This document shows positions 51,358 through 60,660 of a stretch of 64,000 bases of DNA, piece by piece. Below the pieces are notes generated by a model. That model was not told the DNA's origin. It saw nothing but the letters and a program-made list of their open reading frames with translations, and did not search any database. This DNA is from Virgisporangium aurantiacum (GTDB lineage: Bacteria > Actinomycetota > Actinomycetes > Mycobacteriales > Micromonosporaceae): assembly GCF_016863635.1 (NCBI RefSeq), contig NZ_BOPG01000024.1:124001-188000 (forward strand), read 5' to 3'. The translations under genes were made by a program, and so were the position numbers. Positions within the stretch are counted from its first letter, which is position 1; every line of letters starts with the position of its first letter.

Positions 51358-52070
51358 CCGATCTCCTCCGCGATCACCCGGACCACCTCGGCCGGTGCGT
51401 CGTCGACCAGCCAGTGCGACGCGTTGAGTTCCCGCAGCGCCGGCCGCGTGGTCGTGTGGCGGCGCCAGCCGAGCAGCGCGCCGCGGGTCAGCGACCGGTC
51501 GTGCCGTCCATAGAGGACGGTCACCGGTGCGTCGACCGGCGCGGCCGGTGCGTGCCGGTAGCCGGCGAGCATGGCGAAGTCCGCGCGCAGCGCGGGTTCC
51601 AGCGCCGGGTACAGGTCGGTGTGCCCGGCCAGCTCCGCGGGGATGCCGCCGGCCGCGACCAGCCGGTCCCAGAAGAGCGCCGACGGCAGCGCGTGCAGCC
51701 GCCGCGGCACGACCGCGACGTCCGGCGCCGCGAACGACCCGACGACCAACCGGGCCGGCACGGCAGCGGCGTGCCGGGCCACCAGGTAGGCGAGCAGGGC
51801 GCCGCTGCAGTACCCGAACAGCGCGTAGGGGCGGGGAACGGCGGCCAGCGCCGCCGCGAGGTCGTCGACGAGGCCGTCGAGGTCGGTGCGGGGGTCCTCG
51901 GCGAGCCGGGCCTGGCGGCCGGGGAGGTTCACCGCCCACGGCTCGACGTGCGGCGGGAACATCGGCGCGAGCGTCGCCAGCGACGCGGGGCCGCCGCCCG
52001 CGTGCGGGAACGCGACGACGCGGACGTCACCGGCGCCGTCCTTCCGCAGCGGCACGTACCAGTCCGTCAT
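51336..52070 (-). CDS. Type II thioesterase with cysteine nucleophile
   Basis: A 244-residue editing thioesterase: VRVVAFPHAGGGPASLATLAPMFPPHVEPWAVNLPGRQARL is typical, then PYALFGYCSGALLAYLVARH, PVTVLYGRHDRSLTR with the acid and ASHWLVDD with the catalytic His. The usual nucleophile elbow GHSMG reads GYCSG, so Cys88 stands where Ser normally is. Cys-type elbows are known in some NRPS thioesterases but are uncommon in stand-alone ones. ATG 52070 overlaps the upstream synthetase stop by 4 bases (ATGA). Confidence 0.85.
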   Translation of the reverse strand: MTDWYVPLRKDGAGDVRVVAFPHAGGGPASLATLAPMFPPHVEPWAVNLPGRQARLAEDPRTDLDGLVDDLAAALAAVPRPYALFGYCSGALLAYLVARHAAAVPARLVVGSFAAPDVAVVPRRLHALPSALFWDRLVAAGGIPAELAGHTDLYPALEPALRADFAMLAGYRHAPAAPVDAPVTVLYGRHDRSLTRGALLGWRRHTTTRPALRELNASHWLVDDAPAEVVRVIAEEIGCDSATA

Positions 52071-55000
52071 GCCAGTGCCGCCGCGAGTTGGGACGGCGTG
52101 GGGTGGGTGAACACCGCGCGCACGCCGACCGGGTGGCCGGTGACCTCCTCGATCCGGCCGGCGAGGCGCGCGGCGAGGATCGAGTGTCCACCGTGGAGGA
52201 AGAAGTTGTCGTGCGGCCCGACGTCCGGGCGCCGCAACGCGTCCCGCCACAGGCCGGTCAGGGTGGCGACGAGCTCACCGTCCACTGTGGACGGCGCGGC
52301 GACCGGGACGGGGTCGTCGGCGACGTGGACCAGTGCCTGCCGGTCGACCTTGCCGTTGGGCGTGGTCGGCAGGCGGTCGACCACGGTGATGCCGGCCGGC
52401 ACCGCCGCCGCGGGCAGCGTCTCCCGGGCGTGCGCCCACAGCGCGTCCCGCAACGACGTCGTCGGCGCACCCGGCGTCGACGCACCCGGCGTCGTCGCAC
52501 CCGGCCGCGGCTGCACGTGGGCGACGAGCCGGCCGTCGACCTGCGGGTCGCCGACGAGCGTCACCGCGGCGAGCGCGACGTCCGGGTGGGTGTGCAGCAC
52601 CGCCTCCACCTCGTCGAGCTCGATGCGGTGGCCGCGCAGCTTGACCTGCCGGTCGGTGCGGCCGGCGAGGACCAGGACACCGTCGTGCCCGAGCGTCGCC
52701 ACGTCGCCGGTGCGGTAGAAGCGGCCGTACCGCGGGTCGACGCCGAACCGGTCGGCGGTGAGGTCGGGCCGGCGCGGGTAGCCGGCGCTCACCCCGTCGC
52801 CGGCGATACACAGCTCACCGGGCAGCCCGGGGGGCAGGTGCCGGCCGGCCGGATCGGTGACGAACACCCGCGTGTTCGCGAGCGGAACGCCCACGGGCAC
52901 CGGGTCGGCCGGGTCGGTGTCGAGGCGGGCGGCCGTCGACCAGATGGTGGTCTCGGTCGGCCCGTACACGTTGTGGAGCGTCCCGCCAAGCGCCCGGAGC
53001 CGGGCCGCCAGCGCCGCCGGCAGCGGCTCGCCGCCGCACAGCAGCACCCGGCCGGCGAGTTCGTCGGTGGCCTCCGGCGCGACGATCCGCCATGCGGTCG
53101 GCGTCGCCTGCACCAGCGACACGTCGGCGGCCCGCACGAGGTCGAGCAGCGCGCGCGGCTTGAGCAGCGCGTCGTCGGGTGCGACGACGAGCGTTCCGCC
53201 GGTGGCCAGCGGCAGCAGCAGTTCCAGGGCGGAGATGTCGAACGTGAACGCGGTCGACCACAGCACGGCGCGGGCGCTGCCGGCGGGGAGCCGGTCGGCG
53301 AAGTCGAACACGAGGTTGGCGAGGTTGCGGTGGCTGACCTCGACCGCCTTCGGCTGCCCGGTGGAGCCGGAGGTGAAGATGACGTACGCGGCCGAATCCG
53401 GGTCGACGACGAGGTCCGGCGCGGCGCCGTCCACAGTGGACACCGGCACCGCCGACATCGGTACCGCCGGGATCCCGGCCCAGGGAGCGGATTCGGCGAG
53501 GACGAGCGTCGCGCCGGCCTCCCGCACCTGGAAGGCGAGGCGGGTCGACGGCTGATCGGCCGATAACGGCAGGTAGACCGCGCCCGCCGCCCAGACGCCG
53601 AGCACCGCCGCGGCCAGGTCGGCCGAGCGGCGCAGGCCGAGCGCCACCACGTCGCCGGGGGACACGCCGTGCGCGCGCAGGAGGTCACGCACCGCCGCGG
53701 CCCGCGCGGTGAGTCCGCCGTAGGTGGTCAGGCGATCGCTGTCGTCGACGGCAGTTCGGGCCGGATCGACCGCGAAGACGCGCTCGACGACGGTCGCCGG
53801 GGAGCGCCACGCGCGGTCGGTGGCGTTGACCCGGGCCAGCACCGCCGCGTCGTCGGCCGACGCCAGCGGCAGGTCGGCCACCGGCCGGGACGGGTCGGCG
53901 GCGGCCCGCACGAGCAGCGCCTGCATCCGCGCGACGAACGCGGCCACGTCGGCCTCGCCCTGCACCTCGGTGCTGTGCCAGCAGCGCAGCGTGAACCGGT
54001 CGGGCTCGGGCACCGCGACCACCTGCAGGTCGATACGGCTGCGGTCGAACAGGTCCTCGATGTAGTCGGGCACCTCACCGCAGATGCGGATGCCCTCGTC
54101 GCTCCAGGGGCGGTAGTTGAACATGTGCCGGAACAGCGGCACCCGCCAGTCGCCGGTGCCGTGGCCGCGCTCGGTCAGCACCCGCTCGACCGTCGCGTCG
54201 GCGTGCTCGACCCCGGCGAGGAACGTGTCGCCGACCAGCCGCACCAGGTCGGCGAAGCCCGCGTCGGGGTCGACCCGCACCCGCAGCGGCAGCGTGCTGA
54301 CGCCGTACCCGACGTGCCGCGCCGTGGCCGGCCGCCGCGTGCCGACCGGTACCCCGAAGACCAGATCGGGCCCGGCGCCGTGCCGCTGCAACGTGAGGCA
54401 GAACGCGGCCATCAGCACCACGTTGTCGGTGACGCGCAGCCGCTGCCGCAGCCCGGCGAGCGCCTCCCGCGCGTCGGCGGTCATCGGCCAACTGCAGGTG
54501 TGCCCGGCGAACGTCGGGCGGTCCGGCGCCGGTCGGCTGCCCGGAAGCACCATCGCCGCCGGGTCGGCGCCGCGCAGGTGGCCGAGCCAGTACCGCACCG
54601 ACTCCGGGTCGGGCTCCGGTTCCCCGAGGTGCGGCTCCTCGCCGGCGATCGCGTCGGGCACCCGGCCGGTGGCGGCGATCCCGTCGTAGGCGACGCCGAG
54701 GTCCTCGACCAGCAACTGGATCGACGGCGCGTCGACGACGATGTGGTGCGCGGCGAGCGCGACGACGCTGGACCCGTCGGGCAACGTGAAGTGGCCGGCC
54801 CGGAACAGCAGGTCGCGGTCGAGGTCGAACGGCGTGTGCTGGAACTCCTGCAGGTCGGCGACCAGCCGCTCCGGGGTGGTGGTGCGGGTCGCCACGGTGA
54901 CCGTCGCGTCTTCCTGCGCGGTGAGGTGCCGCACCGGAACACCGTCGACGGCGGGGAAGCGCAGCCGCAGCGCCGGGTGCCGCCGCACGAGGTGGGCCAC

Positions 55001-57238
55001 CGCCGTCTGCAACGGGTACCAGCGCAGCGGCCGGGCGGTGCGGAACGCGATCCCGATGTTCGACACGCCGCTCTCCGGCGCCAGCTGCTCCAGCACCCAG
55101 AACGCGTGCTCGGTGCGCCCGAGCGGACGCAGCGGGCCGGCCGGCGCCGGCAACCAGTCCACCGTGGACACCTCGGGCGACGGGGCGGACACGGACGACC
55201 GGGCATCCCGCGGGGCCGCCGGACCGCGGTCGGGCACCACCCAGTGCCGGCGCGGTCGCAGCGGATGGCCGGGCACGACGACCCGTTGCAGCGCGTGGTC
55301 CGGTTCCACCGCCGCCCAGTCGACCTCGACCCCGGCCACCCACAGGCGGGCGAGCGTGTCCATGAGGTCGCGCCAGGCCGGGTCGCCGTCGACGACCACG
55401 GTTCCGGGCGCCGGGTCGACGGCGGGCGGCACCGGCTGGCCGGGCACCTGGTACATGGCCTCGACGTACATGGCGTCGACGTACCGGACGGCCTCGTCGA
55501 GGTCGAGGTCACCGGTGACGGCGGCCCCGGCGACCGGTCCGGCGCCGGTTCCGGTGACGGCCACCGGCCCGGCCAGCCAGGTCCGCCAGAGCATGCCGAG
55601 TGCGTACTGCGCGACGAACCGCCGCAGGCCCGGGTGACCGGGGTCGAGGCCGAGCCGTTCGAGCGCGTCCAGAGCCACGTCGGCGTGGACGGTGAGGGTG
55701 GGCTCGACGCCGTACAGGGTGGGCAGGGCCGGCGGCGGCCCGTCGGGGAAGTGCAGGACGGCGCCGGCGGCGGTTCCGGTGGGGACGATCGGCGAGCGGA
55801 CGCGCGTCGTGGCGTCGGCGGCGTCGGCGCAGACGGCGGCGCGGCGGACCGGGTGCGCCGTCCGTCCCCGCTGGAGGGTGGCGACGGCGTCGGCGAACAC
55901 CGGCTCGGGGCAGCCGGCGAAGAAGCGGGCGAGGGCGGCCCCGGTGGCGTCCACGGCCCCGTCGTCGACCGCCGACCAGACGACGACGCGGTCGCGGGCG
56001 GGCGTCCCGGCGAGCAGCGGCGGCAACCCGTCCTCGACCGCCAGCGCCGTACTCGTTCCGCCGTCGACCGCGTGCACCAACGACCGCCGGGCACCCCCGG
56101 TGCGCCCGAGGCGGAACGGGCTTTCGCGGAGGGCGGGGTTCGGCGGGCCGACGCCGGGCGTCCCCGGGCCGGATCCGTGGTGCGGGCCGAGGACCGTCGC
56201 CAGCAGGCCGGCGATGCCGCCGGCCGGGCCGAGGTCGCCGACCACCGACCGCACCGACGCCAGTGCCACCGACCCGGCCGGGGGCACGCCGCCGGCGAGG
56301 GCGAACGCGTCGGTCAGCGCGGCGACCTCGGCCGCGTCGCCGGCCGGTGACGCGGCGCCGTGTGCCTCCACAGTGGACAGTTCGGCCGGACTCCAGCCCG
56401 CGACCGCCAGCGCCTCGGCGACGACCGGCGCCGCGTCGCCGTGCCCGCTGGCGCCGGCCGCCACCACGGCCAGTATCCGGTCGCCGTCGGACACGGCGTC
56501 GGTCAACCGTTTCAGCACCACGACGCCGACACCGCTACCCGGCACCGCCCCGGCCGCCGCCGCCTCGAACGGGCGGGTGCGGCCGTCCGGCGGCCGGCCA
56601 CCACCGGGCGTCCAGCGGTAGCCGTGGCCGTCGGGCAACTCGACGTGCACGCCGCCGGCGACCGCGACGTCGCACGTGCCGGCCTGGATCGCCTGCGCCG
56701 CCTGGAGAACCGCGAGCAGCGAACACGACGACACGGTGACGGCCGGCCCGCGCAGGCCCAGCCGGCCGGCCACGAACGACGCGGCGGCGGGCTCGGCGCG
56801 GGCGTCGGCCGAGGTCTCGAAGCCGTCGGCGAGCAGGTGCAGCCCGCGGTAGCGGCCCGGCCGGGCGGCGGCGAACACGCCCGTGCCGGCGGCGAGCGCG
56901 GTGACGTCGTAGCCGGCGTGCTCGATCGCGGTGCGCGCGGCGGTGACGAGCAGGCGCAGTTGCGGGTCGCAGCGGTCGGCGTCCACATCGGACAGTCCGA
57001 AGAACGCGGCGTCGAACCGGTCGAGGTCCGGTGGGCGGAGCACGGCCCGCACGTAGTCGGGGTCGGCGAGGTCGTCGGCGCTGACGCCGGCGGCCAGGAG
57101 ATCGGCGTCGGAGGGGACGGTGACCGCGTCGGTGCCGCTCGCCAGCAGGCGCCGGAACGCGTCGAGGTCGGCGGCGCCGGGGAACCGGCACGCCGCACCG
57201 ATGACGGCGACGGCGTTGCCGGGGGAGCCGTCGGTCAC
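52067..57238 (-). CDS. Hybrid synthetase: decayed KS-AT, then C-A-PCP
   Basis: A 1723-residue protein. Residues about 8-420 are a KS fold: AVIGAACRFPG, Cys172 in SSCSLLAV and His294 in EAHGAAS are kept, but KSNIGH reads RSVVGDLG, with Asp335 for the last catalytic His. Residues about 425-680 look like an AT remnant (QYALGMLWRTWLAGP), but GHSxGE is GTGAGP, so the Ser is lost. Next come a C domain (HHIVVDA, 831-837, Gly to Ala), an A domain with FTSGSTGQPKA near 1288 and code D-I-L-Q-L-G-V-I-W, close to the glycine code, and PCP Ser1686 in HGGHSI. The KS-AT is probably structural or docking only. GTG 57238 overlaps the carrier-protein gene by 4 bases. Confidence 0.85.
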   Translation of the reverse strand: MTDGSPGNAVAVIGAACRFPGAADLDAFRRLLASGTDAVTVPSDADLLAAGVSADDLADPDYVRAVLRPPDLDRFDAAFFGLSDVDADRCDPQLRLLVTAARTAIEHAGYDVTALAAGTGVFAAARPGRYRGLHLLADGFETSADARAEPAAASFVAGRLGLRGPAVTVSSCSLLAVLQAAQAIQAGTCDVAVAGGVHVELPDGHGYRWTPGGGRPPDGRTRPFEAAAAGAVPGSGVGVVVLKRLTDAVSDGDRILAVVAAGASGHGDAAPVVAEALAVAGWSPAELSTVEAHGAASPAGDAAEVAALTDAFALAGGVPPAGSVALASVRSVVGDLGPAGGIAGLLATVLGPHHGSGPGTPGVGPPNPALRESPFRLGRTGGARRSLVHAVDGGTSTALAVEDGLPPLLAGTPARDRVVVWSAVDDGAVDATGAALARFFAGCPEPVFADAVATLQRGRTAHPVRRAAVCADAADATTRVRSPIVPTGTAAGAVLHFPDGPPPALPTLYGVEPTLTVHADVALDALERLGLDPGHPGLRRFVAQYALGMLWRTWLAGPVAVTGTGAGPVAGAAVTGDLDLDEAVRYVDAMYVEAMYQVPGQPVPPAVDPAPGTVVVDGDPAWRDLMDTLARLWVAGVEVDWAAVEPDHALQRVVVPGHPLRPRRHWVVPDRGPAAPRDARSSVSAPSPEVSTVDWLPAPAGPLRPLGRTEHAFWVLEQLAPESGVSNIGIAFRTARPLRWYPLQTAVAHLVRRHPALRLRFPAVDGVPVRHLTAQEDATVTVATRTTTPERLVADLQEFQHTPFDLDRDLLFRAGHFTLPDGSSVVALAAHHIVVDAPSIQLLVEDLGVAYDGIAATGRVPDAIAGEEPHLGEPEPDPESVRYWLGHLRGADPAAMVLPGSRPAPDRPTFAGHTCSWPMTADAREALAGLRQRLRVTDNVVLMAAFCLTLQRHGAGPDLVFGVPVGTRRPATARHVGYGVSTLPLRVRVDPDAGFADLVRLVGDTFLAGVEHADATVERVLTERGHGTGDWRVPLFRHMFNYRPWSDEGIRICGEVPDYIEDLFDRSRIDLQVVAVPEPDRFTLRCWHSTEVQGEADVAAFVARMQALLVRAAADPSRPVADLPLASADDAAVLARVNATDRAWRSPATVVERVFAVDPARTAVDDSDRLTTYGGLTARAAAVRDLLRAHGVSPGDVVALGLRRSADLAAAVLGVWAAGAVYLPLSADQPSTRLAFQVREAGATLVLAESAPWAGIPAVPMSAVPVSTVDGAAPDLVVDPDSAAYVIFTSGSTGQPKAVEVSHRNLANLVFDFADRLPAGSARAVLWSTAFTFDISALELLLPLATGGTLVVAPDDALLKPRALLDLVRAADVSLVQATPTAWRIVAPEATDELAGRVLLCGGEPLPAALAARLRALGGTLHNVYGPTETTIWSTAARLDTDPADPVPVGVPLANTRVFVTDPAGRHLPPGLPGELCIAGDGVSAGYPRRPDLTADRFGVDPRYGRFYRTGDVATLGHDGVLVLAGRTDRQVKLRGHRIELDEVEAVLHTHPDVALAAVTLVGDPQVDGRLVAHVQPRPGATTPGASTPGAPTTSLRDALWAHARETLPAAAVPAGITVVDRLPTTPNGKVDRQALVHVADDPVPVAAPSTVDGELVATLTGLWRDALRRPDVGPHDNFFLHGGHSILAARLAGRIEEVTGHPVGVRAVFTHPTPSQLAAALA

Positions 57239-57753
57239 CGGGTACCGCCGCCCGGCGCCGAATCGCGACGGATGCGCTCCCGGATCTCGCGCCGCGACAG
57301 GGCGGCCCGACCGGCGGCGCCGTGGGCACCGGGGGCACCGGGGGCACCGGGGGTGCCGAGGGCGGCGGGGGCACCGGCCTCGCGGGCGGCGGGGGCACCG
57401 GCCTCGCGGGCGGCACGGCGGACGGGAGTGGTGGCACCCGCCCCGGGAACCGGGTCTTGCGGTTCGGCGGCGGCCGGGTGGGCGTCATCGATGGTTTTTC
57501 CGGAACGGGTGGCCTCGTCGGCCGCGCGGCGCGCGACCACCGCGGTGGCCGTGGCCCGCAGCGTGGGCCGGCGGAACAGCGCCATGACCGGAAGGGTGAC
57601 GCCGAGCCGGCGCGTCAGCAGCGTGTGGAGCTTGGTGACGGCGAGCGAGTCGAGCCCGGCGGTGAAGTAGTTCTCGTCGGGGTCGACGGGGTGACCGACG
57701 ATCTCGCGGACCAGCGCGTCGAGTTGCCGGAGAACCTCATCATCGTTGTGCAC
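57235..57753 (-). CDS. Stand-alone carrier protein with repetitive linker and docking-like tail
   Basis: A 172-residue protein. Residues 1 to about 75 are an ACP/PCP: VLRQLDALVREIVGHPVDPDENYFTAGLDSLAVTKL, with the phosphopantetheine Ser in GLDSL. A low-complexity linker follows, with a repeated REAGAPAA unit and TPGAPGAPGAHGAAG. The C-terminal basic helix (LSRREIRERIRRD) looks like a docking segment. It precedes, with a 4-base overlap, the synthetase with the decayed KS-AT, so it may hand over or park an intermediate there. Start GTG 57753. It could equally replace a lost domain of that synthetase. Confidence 0.8.
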   Translation of the reverse strand: MHNDDEVLRQLDALVREIVGHPVDPDENYFTAGLDSLAVTKLHTLLTRRLGVTLPVMALFRRPTLRATATAVVARRAADEATRSGKTIDDAHPAAAEPQDPVPGAGATTPVRRAAREAGAPAAREAGAPAALGTPGAPGAPGAHGAAGRAALSRREIRERIRRDSAPGGGTR

Positions 57754-57771
57754 GCACCGCTCCGATCGAGG

Positions 57772-57798
57772 TTACCGTCACCGCGCCGGTCACTGTAA
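57772..57798. promoter_or_regulatory. Imperfect palindrome between SARP gene and carrier-protein gene
   Basis: TTACCGTCACCG and CGGTCACTGTAA match in 10 of 12 pairs around a CGC centre, overlapping the SARP stop and lying 19 bases upstream of the carrier-protein GTG. It could be an internal operator for the minus-arm biosynthetic genes. Confidence 0.35.
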
Positions 57799-60600
57799 TC
57801 GAGAATCGTGCGCCAGATATCGATCTTCCACCGGCCTTCCACGGGCGACCTTCTCGCGCAACTCCTCCACGCCGACGTGGCCGAGTTCGTCGGCGATCGC
57901 GAGCGCCTGCCGCCACGCGGTGACGGCCGCGCCGGGGTCGCCGGCGGCGGAGTGCGCGTCGCCGAGGCGGCCCAGCGAATCGGCCTCGCCGAGCCGGTCG
58001 CCGAGTTCCTGGAACAGCTCGACGGCCCGCCGGAAGCAGTGCACCGACCGCCCGTGGTCGCCCAGCCGGTGATGGTTGAAACCGAGGCTGTCCCAGGTGT
58101 GCGCCTGGCTGTTGCGGTGCCCCAGTTTCTCCTGCAACGTCAGCGCCCGCTCGCAGTGGTCGAGGCTCTCGGCGTGCTCGCCGAGCAGGGCCAGGTACCA
58201 GCCGACCACGTTGAGACTCCGGGCCACGCCCACCTCGTTGCCGGCCTCCCGGTACAGGGCGAGGGCCTGGCGGCCGTGGTCGAGCGCGTCGCGGTAACGG
58301 CCGGCGCGCTCGTGCAGGAAGCACAGGTTGCGGTGGGTGTTCGCCTGGCCGACCGGGTCGCCGGTGCGGCGGTACAGCTCCATCGCCTGGTGCAGGTGCG
58401 GCTCGGCGTCGGACATCCGGTCGAGGTAGAAGTAGGCGCGGGCGAGGCTTCGGTGGCCGTGGGCCTGTCCGGAGTCGTCGCCGGCCCGTTCCGCCGCGAC
58501 GATTCCGGTTCGCTGCACGGTGACCCAGTCCTGCCAGTGGCCGCGCAGGTCGAAGAACGGCATCGTGGTCCACGCCAGCCGGCAGGCGTGGGTGTCCAGC
58601 CCGGCCGCCACGGCGAGGTCGACGACCGCGAGCAGCGCCGCGTGCTCGGCGGTGAACCACTCCACGGCGGCGGGGACGTCGGGCACCGCGTCGGGCGTGA
58701 CCCGCGGACCGGCGGGCGGCATGTCGAACCGGTCGCGGCTGGACGGCGGCAGCAGCGGCGCCGCGTAGCTGGTGTGCAGGTAGTACTCCACGAGCCGTTC
58801 GACCGCGTCGGGCTCGTCGCCGGCGAGCTCGGCCGCGTAGGCCCGGAGGAGGTCGTGGCAGCGGAACCGGTTGTGGGCGACCTCCGTGAGCAGGTGGGCG
58901 CCGACGAGGTCGTCGAGCAGTTGCCGCGCCTGCGCGGGCGGCAGGCCGGCCAGGCTGGCCGCCGCGTTGAGCCCGATGTCGGCCGCGACGTGCAGCCCCA
59001 GCAGGCGGAACAGCCGGGCGGCCGCCGGCCGCAACGCGCGGTACGACCAGGAGAACACGGTGCGGACGTCGGTGCCCGGGTCGCCGGACTCGAACGGGCG
59101 CAGGCTCCGGCCCGCCTCGCGCAGGTCGGCGGCGAGCCCGGCCAGCGGCACCGTCGGCCGGGTCGCGGCGCGCGCGGCGACCACCGCGAACGCCAACGGG
59201 AGACCGGCGCACGCGGCCACGATCTCCTCGACCGCCCGCGGTTCGGCGGCGATCCGGGCCTGGCCGAGCCGGGTGGCGAGCATCCGGTGCGACTCGGCCG
59301 GGCCGAGCAGGCCGAGCGCCAGCGGGTGCGCGCCCTGGCCCGCGATCAGCCCGGTGAGCTGGTTGCGGCTGGTCACCAGGACCCGGCAACCGGGTGACGC
59401 GGGCAGCAGCGGCCGGATCTGGTCGGCGTCGCGGGCGTTGTCGAGCACCACCAGCATCCGCCGGTCGGCGAGCAGGCTGCGGTACAGGCCGACCTGCGCG
59501 ACCTCCGTGGCGGGGACGCGGTTCGCGGGCACCTGCAGCGCGTCGAGGAACAGCCGGAGCGCCTCCGACGGGCTCATCGCGGTGCCGGCCGGGTCGAACC
59601 CGCGTAGGTCGACGTACAGCTGGCCGTCGGGGCACCGGTCGCGCTCGGCGTGCGCCAGCCGGATCGCGAACGTCGTCTTGCCGACCCCGGCCGGCCCGGT
59701 GACCAGCAGCGCCGTGCCCGACGCCAGCTCGGTGCGGGCCTCGGCCAGCTCGGCGTCGCGGCCGACGAACCGCCGCAACTCGGGCGGCAGCATGCGCGGG
59801 ACGACGGGGGCCAGCGCCGGTGCGGCCTGTCGCGGCGGGGCGATCGGCTCGCGCCGGAGGATGCGGCGCTGGAGTTCCCGGAGCGCGGGATCGTCGATGC
59901 CGCGGCGGGCGAGCAGGGTCAGGCCCTCGCGGCAGATCTCGGCCGCCTCGTCGACGCGCTGGTCGGCGTAGAGGGCGAGGACGAGCAGCCGCCGCAGGCC
60001 CTCGTCGTAGGGTGCCTCGGCGACGGCGCCGAGCAGGTCGCCGACCACCTCGGCGTTGCGGCCGAGGGAGTGCAGGGCCTCGGCGCGGTCGCGGCGGGCC
60101 GAGCGGCGCAGCGCGTCGAGGCGGGCCGACTCGGCGAGCGCGAACGGACGGTCGGCGAGGTCGGCGAACGCCGGGCCGCGCCACATCGCGAGCGCGGCAC
60201 CGATCTCCGCGGCGCCCTTCTCGGGGTTGTCGCCCGCCGCCAGGATTCCGCGGCCCTCGGCGTACCGCTGCTCGAACTCGTACGCGTCGACCCGCTCGGG
60301 CGGCAGGTCGAGCCGGTACCCGAGCCGCGGCCCGGACCCGACGGTGGCGACGATGCTCGGCGCCGACCGGTCGGCGTCGAGGGCGCGGCGCAGGTGCGAG
60401 AGGTGGCTGCGCAGCGTGGTGCGGGCGCCGTTCGGCGCCTCGGCGCCCCAGAGCAGTTCGACCAGCCGGTCGGCGGGCACGTGGCGGGACTTCTCCACGA
60501 GGAGGATCGACAGGAGCGAGGCGAGGCCCGGCCCGAGGCGGACGGGACGGCCGGCCCGCCGCACGTCGAGCGGCCCGAGAACGGCGACCGTCAGGTCCAT
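57790..60600 (-). CDS. SARP/AfsR-type regulator (wHTH-BTAD-NB-ARC-TPR)
   Basis: A 936-residue large SARP. The OmpR-like winged helix is at 1-95 (AVLGPLDVRRAGRPVRLG, RTTLRSHLSHLRRAL), the bacterial transcriptional activation domain at about 100-245, then an NB-ARC ATPase (GPAGVGKTT with Lys308; MLVVLDNARD; LVTSRN), and C-terminal TPR repeats (HRNLCFLHERAGRYRDALDHGRQALALYREAG and further copies). Such proteins activate adjoining biosynthetic operons. Its stop is 36 bases upstream of the carrier-protein gene, so it heads the minus-arm operon and is probably the cluster activator. I chose ATG 60600, which has the ribosome site AAGGGGG, over longer upstream frames. Confidence 0.88.
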   Translation of the reverse strand: MDLTVAVLGPLDVRRAGRPVRLGPGLASLLSILLVEKSRHVPADRLVELLWGAEAPNGARTTLRSHLSHLRRALDADRSAPSIVATVGSGPRLGYRLDLPPERVDAYEFEQRYAEGRGILAAGDNPEKGAAEIGAALAMWRGPAFADLADRPFALAESARLDALRRSARRDRAEALHSLGRNAEVVGDLLGAVAEAPYDEGLRRLLVLALYADQRVDEAAEICREGLTLLARRGIDDPALRELQRRILRREPIAPPRQAAPALAPVVPRMLPPELRRFVGRDAELAEARTELASGTALLVTGPAGVGKTTFAIRLAHAERDRCPDGQLYVDLRGFDPAGTAMSPSEALRLFLDALQVPANRVPATEVAQVGLYRSLLADRRMLVVLDNARDADQIRPLLPASPGCRVLVTSRNQLTGLIAGQGAHPLALGLLGPAESHRMLATRLGQARIAAEPRAVEEIVAACAGLPLAFAVVAARAATRPTVPLAGLAADLREAGRSLRPFESGDPGTDVRTVFSWSYRALRPAAARLFRLLGLHVAADIGLNAAASLAGLPPAQARQLLDDLVGAHLLTEVAHNRFRCHDLLRAYAAELAGDEPDAVERLVEYYLHTSYAAPLLPPSSRDRFDMPPAGPRVTPDAVPDVPAAVEWFTAEHAALLAVVDLAVAAGLDTHACRLAWTTMPFFDLRGHWQDWVTVQRTGIVAAERAGDDSGQAHGHRSLARAYFYLDRMSDAEPHLHQAMELYRRTGDPVGQANTHRNLCFLHERAGRYRDALDHGRQALALYREAGNEVGVARSLNVVGWYLALLGEHAESLDHCERALTLQEKLGHRNSQAHTWDSLGFNHHRLGDHGRSVHCFRRAVELFQELGDRLGEADSLGRLGDAHSAAGDPGAAVTAWRQALAIADELGHVGVEELREKVARGRPVEDRYLAHDSRLQ

Positions 60601-60660
60601 GCCGGTGCCCCCTTCACCAAAGGGCATGCCTATCACGTCCATGTGACATTGAATGATCGG

